A stretch of 64,000 bases of DNA from contig NZ_JPHF01000009.1 in assembly GCF_000814325.1 (NCBI RefSeq), positions 1 through 64,000 on the forward strand. The letters run 5' to 3'. Position numbers and translations under genes: made by a program. This DNA comes from Flavihumibacter sp. ZG627. Its GTDB lineage: Bacteria; Bacteroidota; Bacteroidia; Chitinophagales; Chitinophagaceae. Below are positions 46,974 to 57,076 of this stretch, piece by piece (the stretch's first letter is position 1; every line of letters starts with the position of its first letter). Under the pieces are notes generated by a model that had not been told where the DNA came from, made no database searches, and worked only from the letters and a program-made list of their open reading frames with translations.

Positions 46974-47055
46974 CCTAGGGTTTTCCTAGGGTTATCCTAG
47001 GGTTTTTGATACTTAAAAGCCTAGGATAACCCTAGCAATAGCCTAAAATAACCCA
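46974..47055. repeat. CCTAGGG repeats with 11-bp period and a 16-bp perfect inverted repeat
   Basis: CCTAGGG occurs at 46974-46980, 46985-46991 and 46996-47002, exactly 11 bp apart (about one helical turn). CTAGGGTTATCCTAGG (46986-47001) is perfectly inverted as CCTAGGATAACCCTAG (47020-47035), with an 18-base AT-rich loop. Degenerate copies continue to 47055 (CCTAAAATAACCCAAGG). The region is gene-free, just after the terminator and before a convergent copper-protein gene. It is either a protein-binding array (repeats on one face of the helix) or a large RNA/DNA hairpin. I do not recognise it as a known repeat family. Confidence 0.7.
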
Positions 47056-47169
47056 AGGATGATGCAATTTTTACCCAAACATTGTATAAAGTATAGACAA
47101 GGGCTATAAAACAGGAGGTCGTCCAATTGATATTTGGCGACCTCCTGCGTATATATAAGTGTATTATTA

Positions 47170-47505
47170 TTATGCCATTTCCATGCAGATTTCAGCGCAG
47201 CGCCTGCAGGCTGCTGCACATTCCTTACAATGCTCCATACCCATGGCAGCATGTTTCTCACATTCATCGGCACAACGATTACAGATATCGGCGCAGATCC
47301 TGCAAAGTTCTTCAGACATTACACCGTTAACGCTCATAACCTGGGCAGCGGCTGTACAGATCATAGCACATTCCAGATCGAGTTCAATACACTCGGTAAG
47401 ATGCTTTACATTTTCCTCCTGTAAACAGGAAACAGCACAATGATTACATACAACTGCGCAGTTCTGGCAAGCTTCAATGCATTGCTGGTATTGTTGATGT
47501 GACAT
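47170..47505 (-). CDS. Four-helix cysteine-rich copper-binding-type protein (DUF326)
   Basis: A 111-residue soluble protein with 19 cysteines, mostly in C-x2-C or C-x3-C steps on helices (CNHCAVSC, CRICADICNRC, CRRCAEIC). It is the DUF326/Csp-like four-helix bundle that stores copper ions inside the bundle in characterised relatives. A few His and Met residues (MGMEHC) could also bind metal. I chose the ATG at 47505 (MSHQQY); the frame upstream to 47547 has no family-like sequence. It is a single gene with no signal peptide. Confidence 0.9.
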   Translation of the reverse strand: MSHQQYQQCIEACQNCAVVCNHCAVSCLQEENVKHLTECIELDLECAMICTAAAQVMSVNGVMSEELCRICADICNRCADECEKHAAMGMEHCKECAAACRRCAEICMEMA

Positions 47506-47729
47506 AATTGATGGTTTTTTTTGAAAATTATTCAGAAACCATGCCACTGGATGGAGTCGGTATGTGAATAGAAGGCAGGAATTTCAGATTTATAACTATT
47601 TGTGTATCAAGTACACAATTAAAACAAAAGCCCCCTGTCATAACCTTATCTAACAATAATCAGGAAATTAAGTGATAACTGTCACATCCTCAGGGGTTGC
47701 TTGTCATAACTGGTGGATTAATCTTGGGA

Positions 47730-47737
47730 TAGATTTG
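47730..47737 (+). promoter_or_regulatory. Candidate -7 promoter element for the YceI-porin cluster
   Basis: TAGATTTG matches TAnnTTTG and lies 37 bases upstream of the YceI ATG at 47775. The nearest TTG upstream (47701-47703) is farther than the usual spacing. Confidence 0.4.
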
Positions 47738-47774
47738 TTCCAGCAATTAAGCATTACGAATAAAACGAATTAAA

Positions 47775-48377
47775 ATGAACGCCTTAACAAAAACCCTGAT
47801 CAGGAAAGCGGTGCTTCCGCTGGGTTTATTTATCACCTCAATGTCGATTTTTTCTTCTGTGAATGGCCAGTCAAGCTACCAGGGATCAATGAGTAAAACA
47901 GTGATCGAAGGAACCTCGAATATCCATGACTGGAAGATGGAATCTCAAAAGGGAAAGGTTACCGCAACCGTTACACTGGATGGCGCTAGTGTTAAAGAAA
48001 TTGGAGCTATTAGTTTTGTACTTCCTGCAGAAAGCCTGAAGAGTGAGCACAACCAGATGGACAAAAACACATATAAAGCCCTTAACACAACGAAAAACCC
48101 AAATATCAGTTTTAGCTCAAATTCATCCAGCATTAAACCCAATGGTAATGGCTTCATTATTACTTCAAAGGGTAAGCTGACCATTTCCGGTGTATCAAAA
48201 GATGTTGAACTCGTGTCACATGGTAAAATGAATGCCGACAAGAGTATCAGTTTTACCGGTGCGCATACACTGAAGATGACAGACTATAAAGTTCAACCCC
48301 CAACCGCAGTGTTCGGAACCATTAAAACCGGCGATGGTATAACAGTAAAATACAATCTCGTATTAAAAGCCCCCTAA
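47775..48377 (+). CDS. YceI-family periplasmic protein
   Basis: A 200-residue exported protein with a signal peptide ending near VNGQ. The YceI barrel is visible as IEGTSNIHDWKMES (a family hallmark in Bacteroidota), MDKNTYKALNTTKNPNISF and KGKLTISGVSKDVEL. It should bind a lipid-like molecule. It is 44 bases before a porin-like gene, with a second, divergent YceI-like gene further down. Different in sequence from the YceI at 28368, so it is not a recent copy. Confidence 0.92.
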   Translation: MNALTKTLIRKAVLPLGLFITSMSIFSSVNGQSSYQGSMSKTVIEGTSNIHDWKMESQKGKVTATVTLDGASVKEIGAISFVLPAESLKSEHNQMDKNTYKALNTTKNPNISFSSNSSSIKPNGNGFIITSKGKLTISGVSKDVELVSHGKMNADKSISFTGAHTLKMTDYKVQPPTAVFGTIKTGDGITVKYNLVLKAP

Positions 48378-48421
48378 ACAAAACATACACATACTTTATT
48401 AAATTTTTTAAGTAACTACTT

Positions 48422-49777
48422 ATGAAACTTTTATCAGCCAGAAGAGTAAAAATCATAGCCATCGCGGCTCTTCTTTCAGCTCCCATTATAAGCTTTGGCC
48501 AGGATACACAAGAAGCAACTAAAGAACCAGGCAAAGAAGTAAAAGAATTCTATGGGCGTCCTTCAAACTGGAGGCCATATGATAAACGTGGTATCAACAG
48601 GTTTGAAACTTCTAAAGAAGACAGCATAGCATTTGAAGGACCACGTGTACGTTTTGGTGCAGGTTTTACACAACAGTACCAGAACCTTAACCATGAAAAT
48701 GCCTCAAAAGGTGAAATTCCTCTTTATCAAATGGGCCCTGGCTTCAACCTTGCGCAAGCCAACCTTAATATTGACTTTCAACTGGCAGATGGTATCCGGG
48801 TTGCTCTTGAAAATTATATGTCATCACGTCACCACAATGAATTCTGGGTTAAGGGTGGTTATATCCAGTTCGACAAGCTGCCTTTCAAAGGTAAGTTCTG
48901 GAGTGACTTGATGGATATCACTACAATCAAGATCGGTCACTTTGAGATCAACTATGGTGATCAGCATTTCCGCAGAACAGATGGTGGTAATGCAATCTAT
49001 AACCCTTTCATCGAGAACCTTATAGTTGATGCGTTCTCTACGGAGATCGGTGCAGAAGTTTACCTGAAGAAGAATGGTTGGTTCGGTATGGTGGGTGTTA
49101 CCAACGGTACCATCAACTCATCCATCAACAAGCAGGCAACTGATATTGATGATAATTCTAAAAAATTTCCTGCCCTTTTCCTGAAAGGTGGATTTGACAA
49201 GCAGGTAACTGAAGATTTCAGATTGCGTGGTAGTGGTTCATATTATATAAACAACAGGAGTCAGCGTAACGTTCTCTATGCAGGTGACCGTACAGGTTCA
49301 AACTACTGGGCTGTTATGGAAGCAAAAGGTGCTGACCTGAAAGCTAAATTCAGTTCTGGTCGTTTCGCTCCTGGTTTCACCAGAAATGTACGCGCCATCA
49401 TGCTGAACGGATTTGGTAAATACAAAGGACTGGAACTGTTTGGTACTTATGAAACTGCAAAAGGCAATGCTGCAACTGCTGCTGACCCTGATAAGCGTAA
49501 AATGAACCAGACTGCCCTTGATGTTATCTACCGCATAGGCAAGAGCGAGAATGTTTTCCTCGGTGCAAGATTCAACAATGTAAGTTCAGAACTTCCAGGA
49601 TATGATGATAATGTGAAGATCAATCGTACCGCTTTCGGTGGTGGTTGGTTCCTGACTAAGAACATCCTGTTGAAAGGTGAGATCGTTAACCAGAAGTACA
49701 AAGGTTGGAAAGAAGGAGATATTCTGGACGGTGGTAAATTCAATGGATATGTAATTGAAGCAGTAATCGGATTCTAA
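48422..49777 (+). CDS. Outer-membrane porin-like beta-barrel protein
   Basis: A 451-residue protein with a signal peptide ending near SFGQ. The rest is made of alternating strands with aromatic girdles and Gly/Asp turns (MGPGFNLAQANLNIDF, GLELFGTYETAKG, NKFAGGGWFLT-like region), closing with an aromatic-ended strand FNGYVIEAVIGF. It fits the Bacteroidota porin-type families. A strong terminator follows at 49803-49833. It probably works with the adjacent YceI proteins in the envelope; substrate unknown. Confidence 0.85.
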   Translation: MKLLSARRVKIIAIAALLSAPIISFGQDTQEATKEPGKEVKEFYGRPSNWRPYDKRGINRFETSKEDSIAFEGPRVRFGAGFTQQYQNLNHENASKGEIPLYQMGPGFNLAQANLNIDFQLADGIRVALENYMSSRHHNEFWVKGGYIQFDKLPFKGKFWSDLMDITTIKIGHFEINYGDQHFRRTDGGNAIYNPFIENLIVDAFSTEIGAEVYLKKNGWFGMVGVTNGTINSSINKQATDIDDNSKKFPALFLKGGFDKQVTEDFRLRGSGSYYINNRSQRNVLYAGDRTGSNYWAVMEAKGADLKAKFSSGRFAPGFTRNVRAIMLNGFGKYKGLELFGTYETAKGNAATAADPDKRKMNQTALDVIYRIGKSENVFLGARFNNVSSELPGYDDNVKINRTAFGGGWFLTKNILLKGEIVNQKYKGWKEGDILDGGKFNGYVIEAVIGF

Positions 49778-49802
49778 TATTTTCTCTGATGTGTGTTTGG
49801 AA

Positions 49803-49833
49803 AAATGCCGGGTAGTAGAATCACCCGGCATTT
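49803..49833 (+). terminator. Intrinsic terminator after the porin gene
   Basis: AAATGCCGGGT (49803-49813) and ACCCGGCATTT (49823-49833) form a perfect 11-bp stem with a 9-base loop, followed by CCTATTTTT. It lies 26 bases after the stop codon, so much of the transcription from the YceI gene should end here. Confidence 0.85.
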
Positions 49834-49869
49834 CCTATTTTTAACAGGTACATTCAACAAGACAAGTTA

Positions 49870-50451
49870 ATGTCAAATCTTCTTTTCATATTGTTCCACT
49901 TATTCTTCACTCCGGAATCAAAGCCGGTTGCAGAAAGATGGATCATTGACAAGAATAGTGTATTTACCATTGAGGGAAAATCGAATGTTGCTCCTTTTAA
50001 ATGCCAGACCGTTCAATATCTCAATCGCGATACTATAACCATATTTCGGGATAACAATCCGAATACGGCATTCACATTTGGAGGCGGACTTAAAGTAATG
50101 ATCCGCTGGTTTGATTGTGAGCAGCAGGTGATGACAAAGGAAATGTGGCGGACGCTTCGTGAAAAGGAAAAGCCGGAGATGAAAATCAACCTGATCCAGG
50201 TAGGCAGGTTTAAAAAAAGTGGCGAAAAAGTATTGGGAGTGGTGGAAGTGGAACTGGCAGGTGTGACTAAGCGATTTGAGATCCTTTTTGAGGTGGGTAA
50301 TCCATCGCCCAATAACCTTAGTTTTTCCGGAATCAGGAAGCTCAGTTTTTCCGATTTCAGGTTAAAGCCTCCAAATAAACTTGCGGGATTAATAAAAGTA
50401 GAGGAAGATATAATGGTAAAATTCAAAATAAGCCTTCGGGCGGCCGGTTAA
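49870..50451 (+). CDS. YceI-like protein, divergent
   Basis: A 193-residue protein with a signal-like start (LLFILFHLFF). It is recognisable as YceI-like from WIIDKNSVFTIEGKSNVAPF and the closing KLSFSDFRLKPPNKLAGLI, but it lacks several strands' usual sequence and has an uncommon Cys (IRWFDCEQQ, and CQTV). It is therefore a diverged paralogue of the upstream YceI. It follows the terminator and may have a separate promoter, with the next gene (16-bp gap) in the same unit. Confidence 0.75.
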   Translation: MSNLLFILFHLFFTPESKPVAERWIIDKNSVFTIEGKSNVAPFKCQTVQYLNRDTITIFRDNNPNTAFTFGGGLKVMIRWFDCEQQVMTKEMWRTLREKEKPEMKINLIQVGRFKKSGEKVLGVVEVELAGVTKRFEILFEVGNPSPNNLSFSGIRKLSFSDFRLKPPNKLAGLIKVEEDIMVKFKISLRAAG

Positions 50452-50466
50452 TAAACACCCATAGTC

Positions 50467-50889
50467 ATGTTCAAACTACACTGGAAAAAAGTACTGATAT
50501 CACTTGCAATTTCTTCCATTGCATTGCTGGTGATGAGTTTTGTAATGTTGAAACTCTCAATTTATTTATTCCCGGGTGTAACGATGGAATACCTCAGCCC
50601 GGTTTTTCGTCCGGCCGGCAGGATGGACTGGCTCTATTATGGCCACCCCATTGTAATTAGCATTGCGCTGCTCTGGTTCTGGGAACGGTATAAGGAAATA
50701 TTTACAGGCCCCTGCTTATTGAGGGCCTTCGAAGTGGCGCTGGTATATGGCATTGTAGCCCTGATCCCGGTTCTGTGGTTGACTTTCAGTGCCATAGATG
50801 TTTCTGTAAGGATGATCCTTACCTGGTTGCTTTACGGTTTTATCCAGGCATTTGTAGCTGGTTTTGTATTTGCCAAACTCGACTGTTGA
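50467..50889 (+). CDS. Small polytopic membrane protein of unknown function
   Basis: A 140-residue protein with about four membrane segments (residues about 8-28, 55-70, 88-108 and 118-135). No catalytic motif is visible. I do not recognise a named family. It follows the YceI-like gene by 15 bases and is likely co-transcribed with it, so it may be a membrane partner of that envelope unit. Confidence 0.75.
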   Translation: MFKLHWKKVLISLAISSIALLVMSFVMLKLSIYLFPGVTMEYLSPVFRPAGRMDWLYYGHPIVISIALLWFWERYKEIFTGPCLLRAFEVALVYGIVALIPVLWLTFSAIDVSVRMILTWLLYGFIQAFVAGFVFAKLDC

Positions 50890-50901
50890 TATTTTTCCTA
50901 C

Positions 50902-50909
50902 TATATTTG
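50902..50909 (+). promoter_or_regulatory. Candidate -7 promoter element for metY
   Basis: TATATTTG matches TAnnTTTG and lies 46 bases upstream of the metY ATG at 50956. A TTG at 50886-50888 is closer than the usual spacing. Confidence 0.4.
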
Positions 50910-50919
50910 TAGACATTGA

Positions 50920-52263
<1,344 letters not shown>

Positions 52264-52345
52264 GAGTTTGCAATTGGAATGATTTCGCTTACAATAATGC
52301 GTTAACATATGAAAGATTCCGGTGATTTACCTGAACCTTTTCTAT

Positions 52346-52371
52346 AAAAAAAGCCGGCTAAAGGAGCCGGC
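52346..52371 (-). terminator. Intrinsic terminator of the HEIGH metallopeptidase gene
   Basis: On the minus strand GCCGGCT (52371-52365) pairs with AGCCGGC (52359-52353) around a 5-base loop, followed by seven T (52352-52346). It begins 23 bases beyond the stop of the minus-strand gene at 52394, in the convergent gap. Confidence 0.85.
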
Positions 52372-52393
52372 CTGGTAAATAAGCTTAGGGATA

Positions 52394-53200
52394 TTAATAG
52401 AGATAACTGAGTGCAATTATGTCGTTGTTATTAAATGGACGATCTACGCCTTTACCAATACAAGCCAGCATCCATGACTTTGGATCCTGATCTGTTGGTG
52501 TGCCTGGAATGTGTATCGCCCCCACTGTAGAAGCACCTTCATTAGAGGGACCACCACCGCAACTATAAGAACGGTCCATATAATCTGTGTGACGGAAGCC
52601 GATGCAATGGCCTATTTCATGAGCAAGCACACTCACTAATGTGCCGCCATCCCATCCATTACGGTCCATATACCAGTTATTTACTAAAATTGAATTATGC
52701 GGATTTCCCTGTGCAGTTGGGAACCCTGCTGATGCCAAGTACTGAGCACTTCGTGGTGCTGACTTAATAACTATGTTTCCTCCACTGGCAACACGCTGAA
52801 AAGTAATTTGCAAATTTTCACCATTATACCTTAAAATAGCTTGATCTGTTGCATTTACATATTTGGAACTTAATTTGGAATCAACCGAAACAGTGATTAC
52901 TCTTGGTAAGCCCGTAACGAGATTAGTAGTGCGGTACTGCTCCGATTCACCAACGCGAACAATTGCACCAGTAAGGCTGCGGTTCAACTCGTTGGATGGA
53001 ATGAAAATATCACCCTCAACAACATAGCCACCTTCAGCAGCCATAATATTATGGGTAGAAAAACCAAGTTTACTGATGCTGGCTACAACTTCATCAGTAA
53101 CTTCCAGCTGTTGTGTTTCGTTGACAGCTTCTTTTTTACAGGAAACAAAAACCATCATCAGTAACGCAACCGATGATATGGTACGAAAATGCTTTAACAT
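52394..53200 (-). CDS. Secreted zinc metallopeptidase, HEIGH type (M57-like lipoprotein)
   Basis: A 268-residue lipoprotein: signal sequence with lipobox FVSC (Cys about residue 21). The zinc motif is HEIGHCIGFRHTDY (about residues 190-203), which contains the HExxHxxGxxH site of the dual-action HEIGH peptidase group (M57). The N-terminal 100 residues form a beta-rich pro or binding region. Two Cys and a SCGGGPSNEG segment follow the active site. It should cleave proteins outside the cell or at its surface; specificity is unknown. It is a single gene, divergent from the subtilase gene at 53306. Confidence 0.9.
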   Translation of the reverse strand: MLKHFRTISSVALLMMVFVSCKKEAVNETQQLEVTDEVVASISKLGFSTHNIMAAEGGYVVEGDIFIPSNELNRSLTGAIVRVGESEQYRTTNLVTGLPRVITVSVDSKLSSKYVNATDQAILRYNGENLQITFQRVASGGNIVIKSAPRSAQYLASAGFPTAQGNPHNSILVNNWYMDRNGWDGGTLVSVLAHEIGHCIGFRHTDYMDRSYSCGGGPSNEGASTVGAIHIPGTPTDQDPKSWMLACIGKGVDRPFNNNDIIALSYLY

Positions 53201-53305
53201 GTGTGTTGGTTTAAATAGTTGGAAAGTGGATAAATTCCGGAAAGCTTATTTTCCGCCATTAAACTAATATTATTTTTACTGATATTCCAAATCTAATATG
53301 CAACA

Positions 53306-56188
53306 ATGTTGCGTCGAATAGTAAACAGATCCATGGCTTTAAAATTTTCATCCCGGGCTTACCCGCTCATGTTCTTATTGGTTTTCAACTGTTTCCCTAC
53401 TTTGGCACAGAAGAAGAAACCCGATACAACCCTTCTAGCTCCTTATTTAAAAATAGCTGAGGGCTCGAAAAATACCCAGCTAACTGATTCAGATACGGAA
53501 TATTTTGCTGTGGTGTCATCCCAGCTTCCCGGTGAAGTAACAGTACTTCGTCAGCTAGCCCATGATATTTTTATAATATCTATCAGCAGCCAGGCAAAAT
53601 ACGCCCAGCTAAAAGAAAACGCAAGATTGGTGTTTCCGGTTAACGACAACTGGAAAATGAGTCCACCGCTGCTTGAGCGCTTTCTTCAAAATTCAAAGGA
53701 GAATTATAATAATAGGTTATTGCTCAGGGTTAGCGATACGGCTGCATTCAGAGACAGATACCTGCAACCAGTTTCAAATGGTATAAAGCTTATTAAAATT
53801 TTCGGGAATGCAATAGTATTAGTCGCTCCATTCCGGTGGATCCGTGAGCAGGCACTCTCCGATGCCAATATAACCTTCATCTCTATTGCAGACCATCCCC
53901 ATGCCGAAAGAGAGCTTACAGGATTTGATCTCTCTGCCAACAGGGTAAATACCTTGCATCGATACCGTCCCGATCTAAACGGCAATGGCTTTATCGCGTC
54001 CATTAAGGAAAATCTAATGGATACCGCTGACCTTGATCTTGTCAATCGTTTTGTAGCAAGTGAGGGAACCGCAACAACACCCTCCACCCATGCCACCAAC
54101 ATGACCACCATTGTAGCAGGTGCCGGAAACAGTTTCTATACCGGGAAAGGTGTGGCATGGGCTGCGGGTTATAGTTCTTCAGATTTTGTGAATCTGTTAC
54201 CTGACAATAACAATTCTATACAGCAAACTGGCATTACTGTCCAGAATCATTCCTATGGCACAGGCATTGAGAACTATTATGGTGCCGACGCTGCTGCATA
54301 TGACCAGCAATCTGTTTCGATTCCCTGGTTGCAACATGTTTTCTCCGCAGGAAATTCAGGGAACAGCAGCTCTTCAACAGGAATATACGCAGGCATTGCC
54401 GGCTATGCAAATCTTACAGGCAGCTTCAAAATGAGTAAAAACAGTATCAGCATTGGTGCCATGGATTCAAGTGGTAATGTGCTTATGCAGAGTTCAAAAG
54501 GTCCGGCACATGACGGACGCATTAAACCTGAACTTGTTGCGTTTGGGGAAGATGGAAGTTCTGGCGCCGCAGCAATTGTATCGGGATTATCCATTCTGCT
54601 TCAGCAGGAATATGCTAAGCGTAAGGGTGAGTTGCCGCCTTCCTCTTTAACACGATCCATATTATTCAATAGTGCGGATGATGTTGGAGCACCCGGCATA
54701 GACTACCGTTCCGGGTTTGGAAGCGTAAATGCACTAAAGGCGATCAGCATTCTGGAGGATGAGAAATATTTCCTGGGAACTGTTGCAAAGAATGGTGTAT
54801 CGGCACATACAATCACCGTTCCTGCCAATGCAATGAACCTGAAGCTTACGCTTAGCTGGACAGACCCTGCCGCAGCAGAAAACACATCACATGCGTTGGT
54901 GAATGATCTGGATCTTGAATTGATAAATATTGCTTCGGGGCAATTGTGGCAGTCGTGGGTTTTAAGCACCGCACCAAAAATTGATTCATTGGAGCGCGCC
55001 GCAATAAGGGGTCGTGATAGTGTAAACAATTCAGAGCAGGTATCACTGCCGTTACCTCCTGCCGGTAGTTACCAGATTAGGATAAGCGGGCACTCGCTTT
55101 TAACTTCGTCACAGGATTATGCACTTTCGTGGAACCATGATACAACTGGTTCTTTCCTCTTCACATATCCTGTACGTGGCGATAACCTCACAAGTGGTGC
55201 AAGAAACAGGATCAGATGGGAATCATCTATTCAGGGAAGTGGCCAACTTGAATATAGTTTTGATGGCGGGGAACAGTGGATAAGGATTGGGGATAATATA
55301 CCAATAAACACTGGAGAATTTTTCTTTGAAGCGCCGGCTCTTTATCGGAGTATTCTGTTAAGGATGACGGCTGGAGTTGAAGCATATTATTCAGACACGG
55401 TTGGTCTTTCAAGAGAACTCCATATAAATACAGGCTTTAATTGTGCAGATTCATTTATGATACACTGGCAAAAAGCACCTGATATTCAGCAATACCAATT
55501 GTTCCGGCTGGAGGGAAGGTATATGCAGCCCTTCAGGGTGGTAAATGATAGTTTTCTGGTATTACCCAAAATCAATAATCCCGCTGAATATTATACTATA
55601 GCTCCTATTCTACCTTATGGAATCGTTGGAAGAAGAGCTTATACATTAAACTATAAGAACCAGTTGCTGGAATGTTACCTGCGATCCTTTCTAGCCATTG
55701 CATCCGAGCCTGGGGAAGCAATAATAAGTTTTTCGCTTGGAAGCGTTTATGGAGTCCGACAAATTCTGGTACAAAGATTTGATGGCAATGATTTCATAAC
55801 CATTTTTGATCCGGGGACTAATTTTCTATCTGATAACAGGTTTTTTGTTCCAGCCAGTGATGGTGTAAATCTTTATCGGGGCGTGATAATAACCGATGAT
55901 GGGCAGCAGTTCTATACTAATACGGAAACTGTTTACCAATTCAGTGAGAAACCCCTGTTCCTATTCCCGAATCCGGTAAGGAGAGGACAACCATTACGCA
56001 TTCTTACAGATATAATTGATGAGTTGGAATTGACTCTCTATGATGTACAGGGAAGAATTTGTAAACAGATAAGATTAACAGAGAGGATACAGGATATCAA
56101 TACAGCCGGATTATCTGCAGGGATCTATTTTTACCATATCCATGGGGGAAATATAATGCAACGAACTGGCAAGATCGTGATACAATGA
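53306..56188 (+). CDS. T9SS-exported subtilisin-like (S8) protease with altered catalytic Asp
   Basis: A 960-residue secreted protein. A signal peptide ends near PTLAQ. A pro-region runs to about residue 195. The S8 domain is at about 200-500, with His in STHATNMTTIVAG (about residue 256), oxyanion Asn in FSAGNSG, and Ser in DGSSGAAAIVSG (about residue 420). At the usual catalytic Asp position the sequence reads SIKENLMDTADLD, i.e. Glu. A beta-rich middle region follows, and a C-terminal T9SS type A sorting domain starts at about 880 (FLFPNPVRRG, LYDVQGR, AGIYFYHI). ATG at 53333 is a possible alternative start. Confidence 0.9.
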   Translation: MLRRIVNRSMALKFSSRAYPLMFLLVFNCFPTLAQKKKPDTTLLAPYLKIAEGSKNTQLTDSDTEYFAVVSSQLPGEVTVLRQLAHDIFIISISSQAKYAQLKENARLVFPVNDNWKMSPPLLERFLQNSKENYNNRLLLRVSDTAAFRDRYLQPVSNGIKLIKIFGNAIVLVAPFRWIREQALSDANITFISIADHPHAERELTGFDLSANRVNTLHRYRPDLNGNGFIASIKENLMDTADLDLVNRFVASEGTATTPSTHATNMTTIVAGAGNSFYTGKGVAWAAGYSSSDFVNLLPDNNNSIQQTGITVQNHSYGTGIENYYGADAAAYDQQSVSIPWLQHVFSAGNSGNSSSSTGIYAGIAGYANLTGSFKMSKNSISIGAMDSSGNVLMQSSKGPAHDGRIKPELVAFGEDGSSGAAAIVSGLSILLQQEYAKRKGELPPSSLTRSILFNSADDVGAPGIDYRSGFGSVNALKAISILEDEKYFLGTVAKNGVSAHTITVPANAMNLKLTLSWTDPAAAENTSHALVNDLDLELINIASGQLWQSWVLSTAPKIDSLERAAIRGRDSVNNSEQVSLPLPPAGSYQIRISGHSLLTSSQDYALSWNHDTTGSFLFTYPVRGDNLTSGARNRIRWESSIQGSGQLEYSFDGGEQWIRIGDNIPINTGEFFFEAPALYRSILLRMTAGVEAYYSDTVGLSRELHINTGFNCADSFMIHWQKAPDIQQYQLFRLEGRYMQPFRVVNDSFLVLPKINNPAEYYTIAPILPYGIVGRRAYTLNYKNQLLECYLRSFLAIASEPGEAIISFSLGSVYGVRQILVQRFDGNDFITIFDPGTNFLSDNRFFVPASDGVNLYRGVIITDDGQQFYTNTETVYQFSEKPLFLFPNPVRRGQPLRILTDIIDELELTLYDVQGRICKQIRLTERIQDINTAGLSAGIYFYHIHGGNIMQRTGKIVIQ

Positions 56189-56220
56189 TTTGATAAGGTT
56201 ATAAAGGAAAGGGAAACAGC

Positions 56221-56587
56221 AGTGCTGCTCTCTTTGAAGTTTTTGGTAAGGATCAGATTGAGGAGGCTGCCTTGCACCACATGTACCTCGCCGCAAGGTT
56301 GCCGATAACTGTTGCAGGAGCCCTTTTGCCCGATGCACATTCGGGTTATGGACTTCCAATTGGTGGAGTACTAAAGTAAAGCCATGACAATTATCGACAG
56401 GAATGAAATGGATAATACACACAAAGTTACATTGATCGGAGGGGGACTGGATGAAGTACCTCATGCCTATAAGAATAAAGAAATGATGATGCAAAGCCAG
56501 CATCAATTAGTGGATATTGTTGGAAAGTTTATTCCTACTATTGTTCGTATGGATGGCGATCCAATTATAGGGGGAAAACGGAAATAG
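56221..56587 (+). pseudogene. RtcB (RNA ligase) remnant with the middle deleted
   Basis: Two pieces of an RtcB-type tRNA/RNA ligase lie side by side in different frames. The first (56221-56379) reads LFEVFGKDQIEEAA and LPDAHSGYGLPIGGVL, the conserved N-terminal catalytic start of RtcB, then hits a TAA. The second (56384-56587) reads MDNTHKVTLIGGGLDEVPHA and LVDIVGKFIPTIVRM, the conserved C-terminus. About 300 residues that hold most metal ligands and the guanylylated His are gone. It is a dead gene left by an internal deletion; an intact rtcB may exist elsewhere. No genes overlap it. Confidence 0.75.
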
Positions 56588-56592
56588 ATCGC

Positions 56593-56976
56593 CTAATGGG
56601 TATAAAATTCCAACAGCGCGGCAAAATAAACATCTGTCCAACCTTCTGTAATATCGTCATAAGCCTCATCGGGGATATTGGTATGCTTAAGTTCTACTGA
56701 ACTGCCTTGCGCATGCTCATGTAATTTTATTGTTACTATCGAAGGGGGCTCTTCTTCTTCGCCGAAATACCACTGCTGAATAATCTTCTTTCCTTCCTCA
56801 AACTCAAGGTTTTTGCCGGCAATATTATCATCCCACATGGAAAATTCTGATCCGGGCTCGGTAGTCATGATTGCCGGTGCGCCGGTCCACAGCTGGATAG
56901 TGGCCGGATTTGTCAATGCAGCATACAGCTCCACCGGTGATGCCGGGATGATATAATACTTTTTGAAGTCTTTCAT
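56593..56976 (-). CDS. SRPBCC-superfamily (AHSA1/START-like) protein
   Basis: A 127-residue START-like protein with the fold's typical start (KKYYIIPASPVELYAALTN), a central GSEFSMWDDNIAGKN, a beta-strand IIQQWYFGEEEEPP and a final helix TEGWTDVYFAALLEF. Members bind hydrophobic ligands or, in the AHSA1 group, assist Hsp90; the ligand here is unknown. It is single and separated from the Fe-S locus by a 172-bp divergent region. Confidence 0.85.
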   Translation of the reverse strand: MKDFKKYYIIPASPVELYAALTNPATIQLWTGAPAIMTTEPGSEFSMWDDNIAGKNLEFEEGKKIIQQWYFGEEEEPPSIVTIKLHEHAQGSSVELKHTNIPDEAYDDITEGWTDVYFAALLEFYTH

Positions 56977-57076
56977 GGTGGGAAATTACTAATTCCTGTG
57001 ATTGGAGCACGTGGAATTGTTCTGAGTAATAGCTTACCTCCACCAATGTCATATGGAAGTAAAATAATACAGTATA

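Noticed and set aside
47127-47443. Cys/His-rich plus-strand frames
   Set aside because: They are antisense to the DUF326 gene; its regular Cys codons create open frames on the opposite strand.
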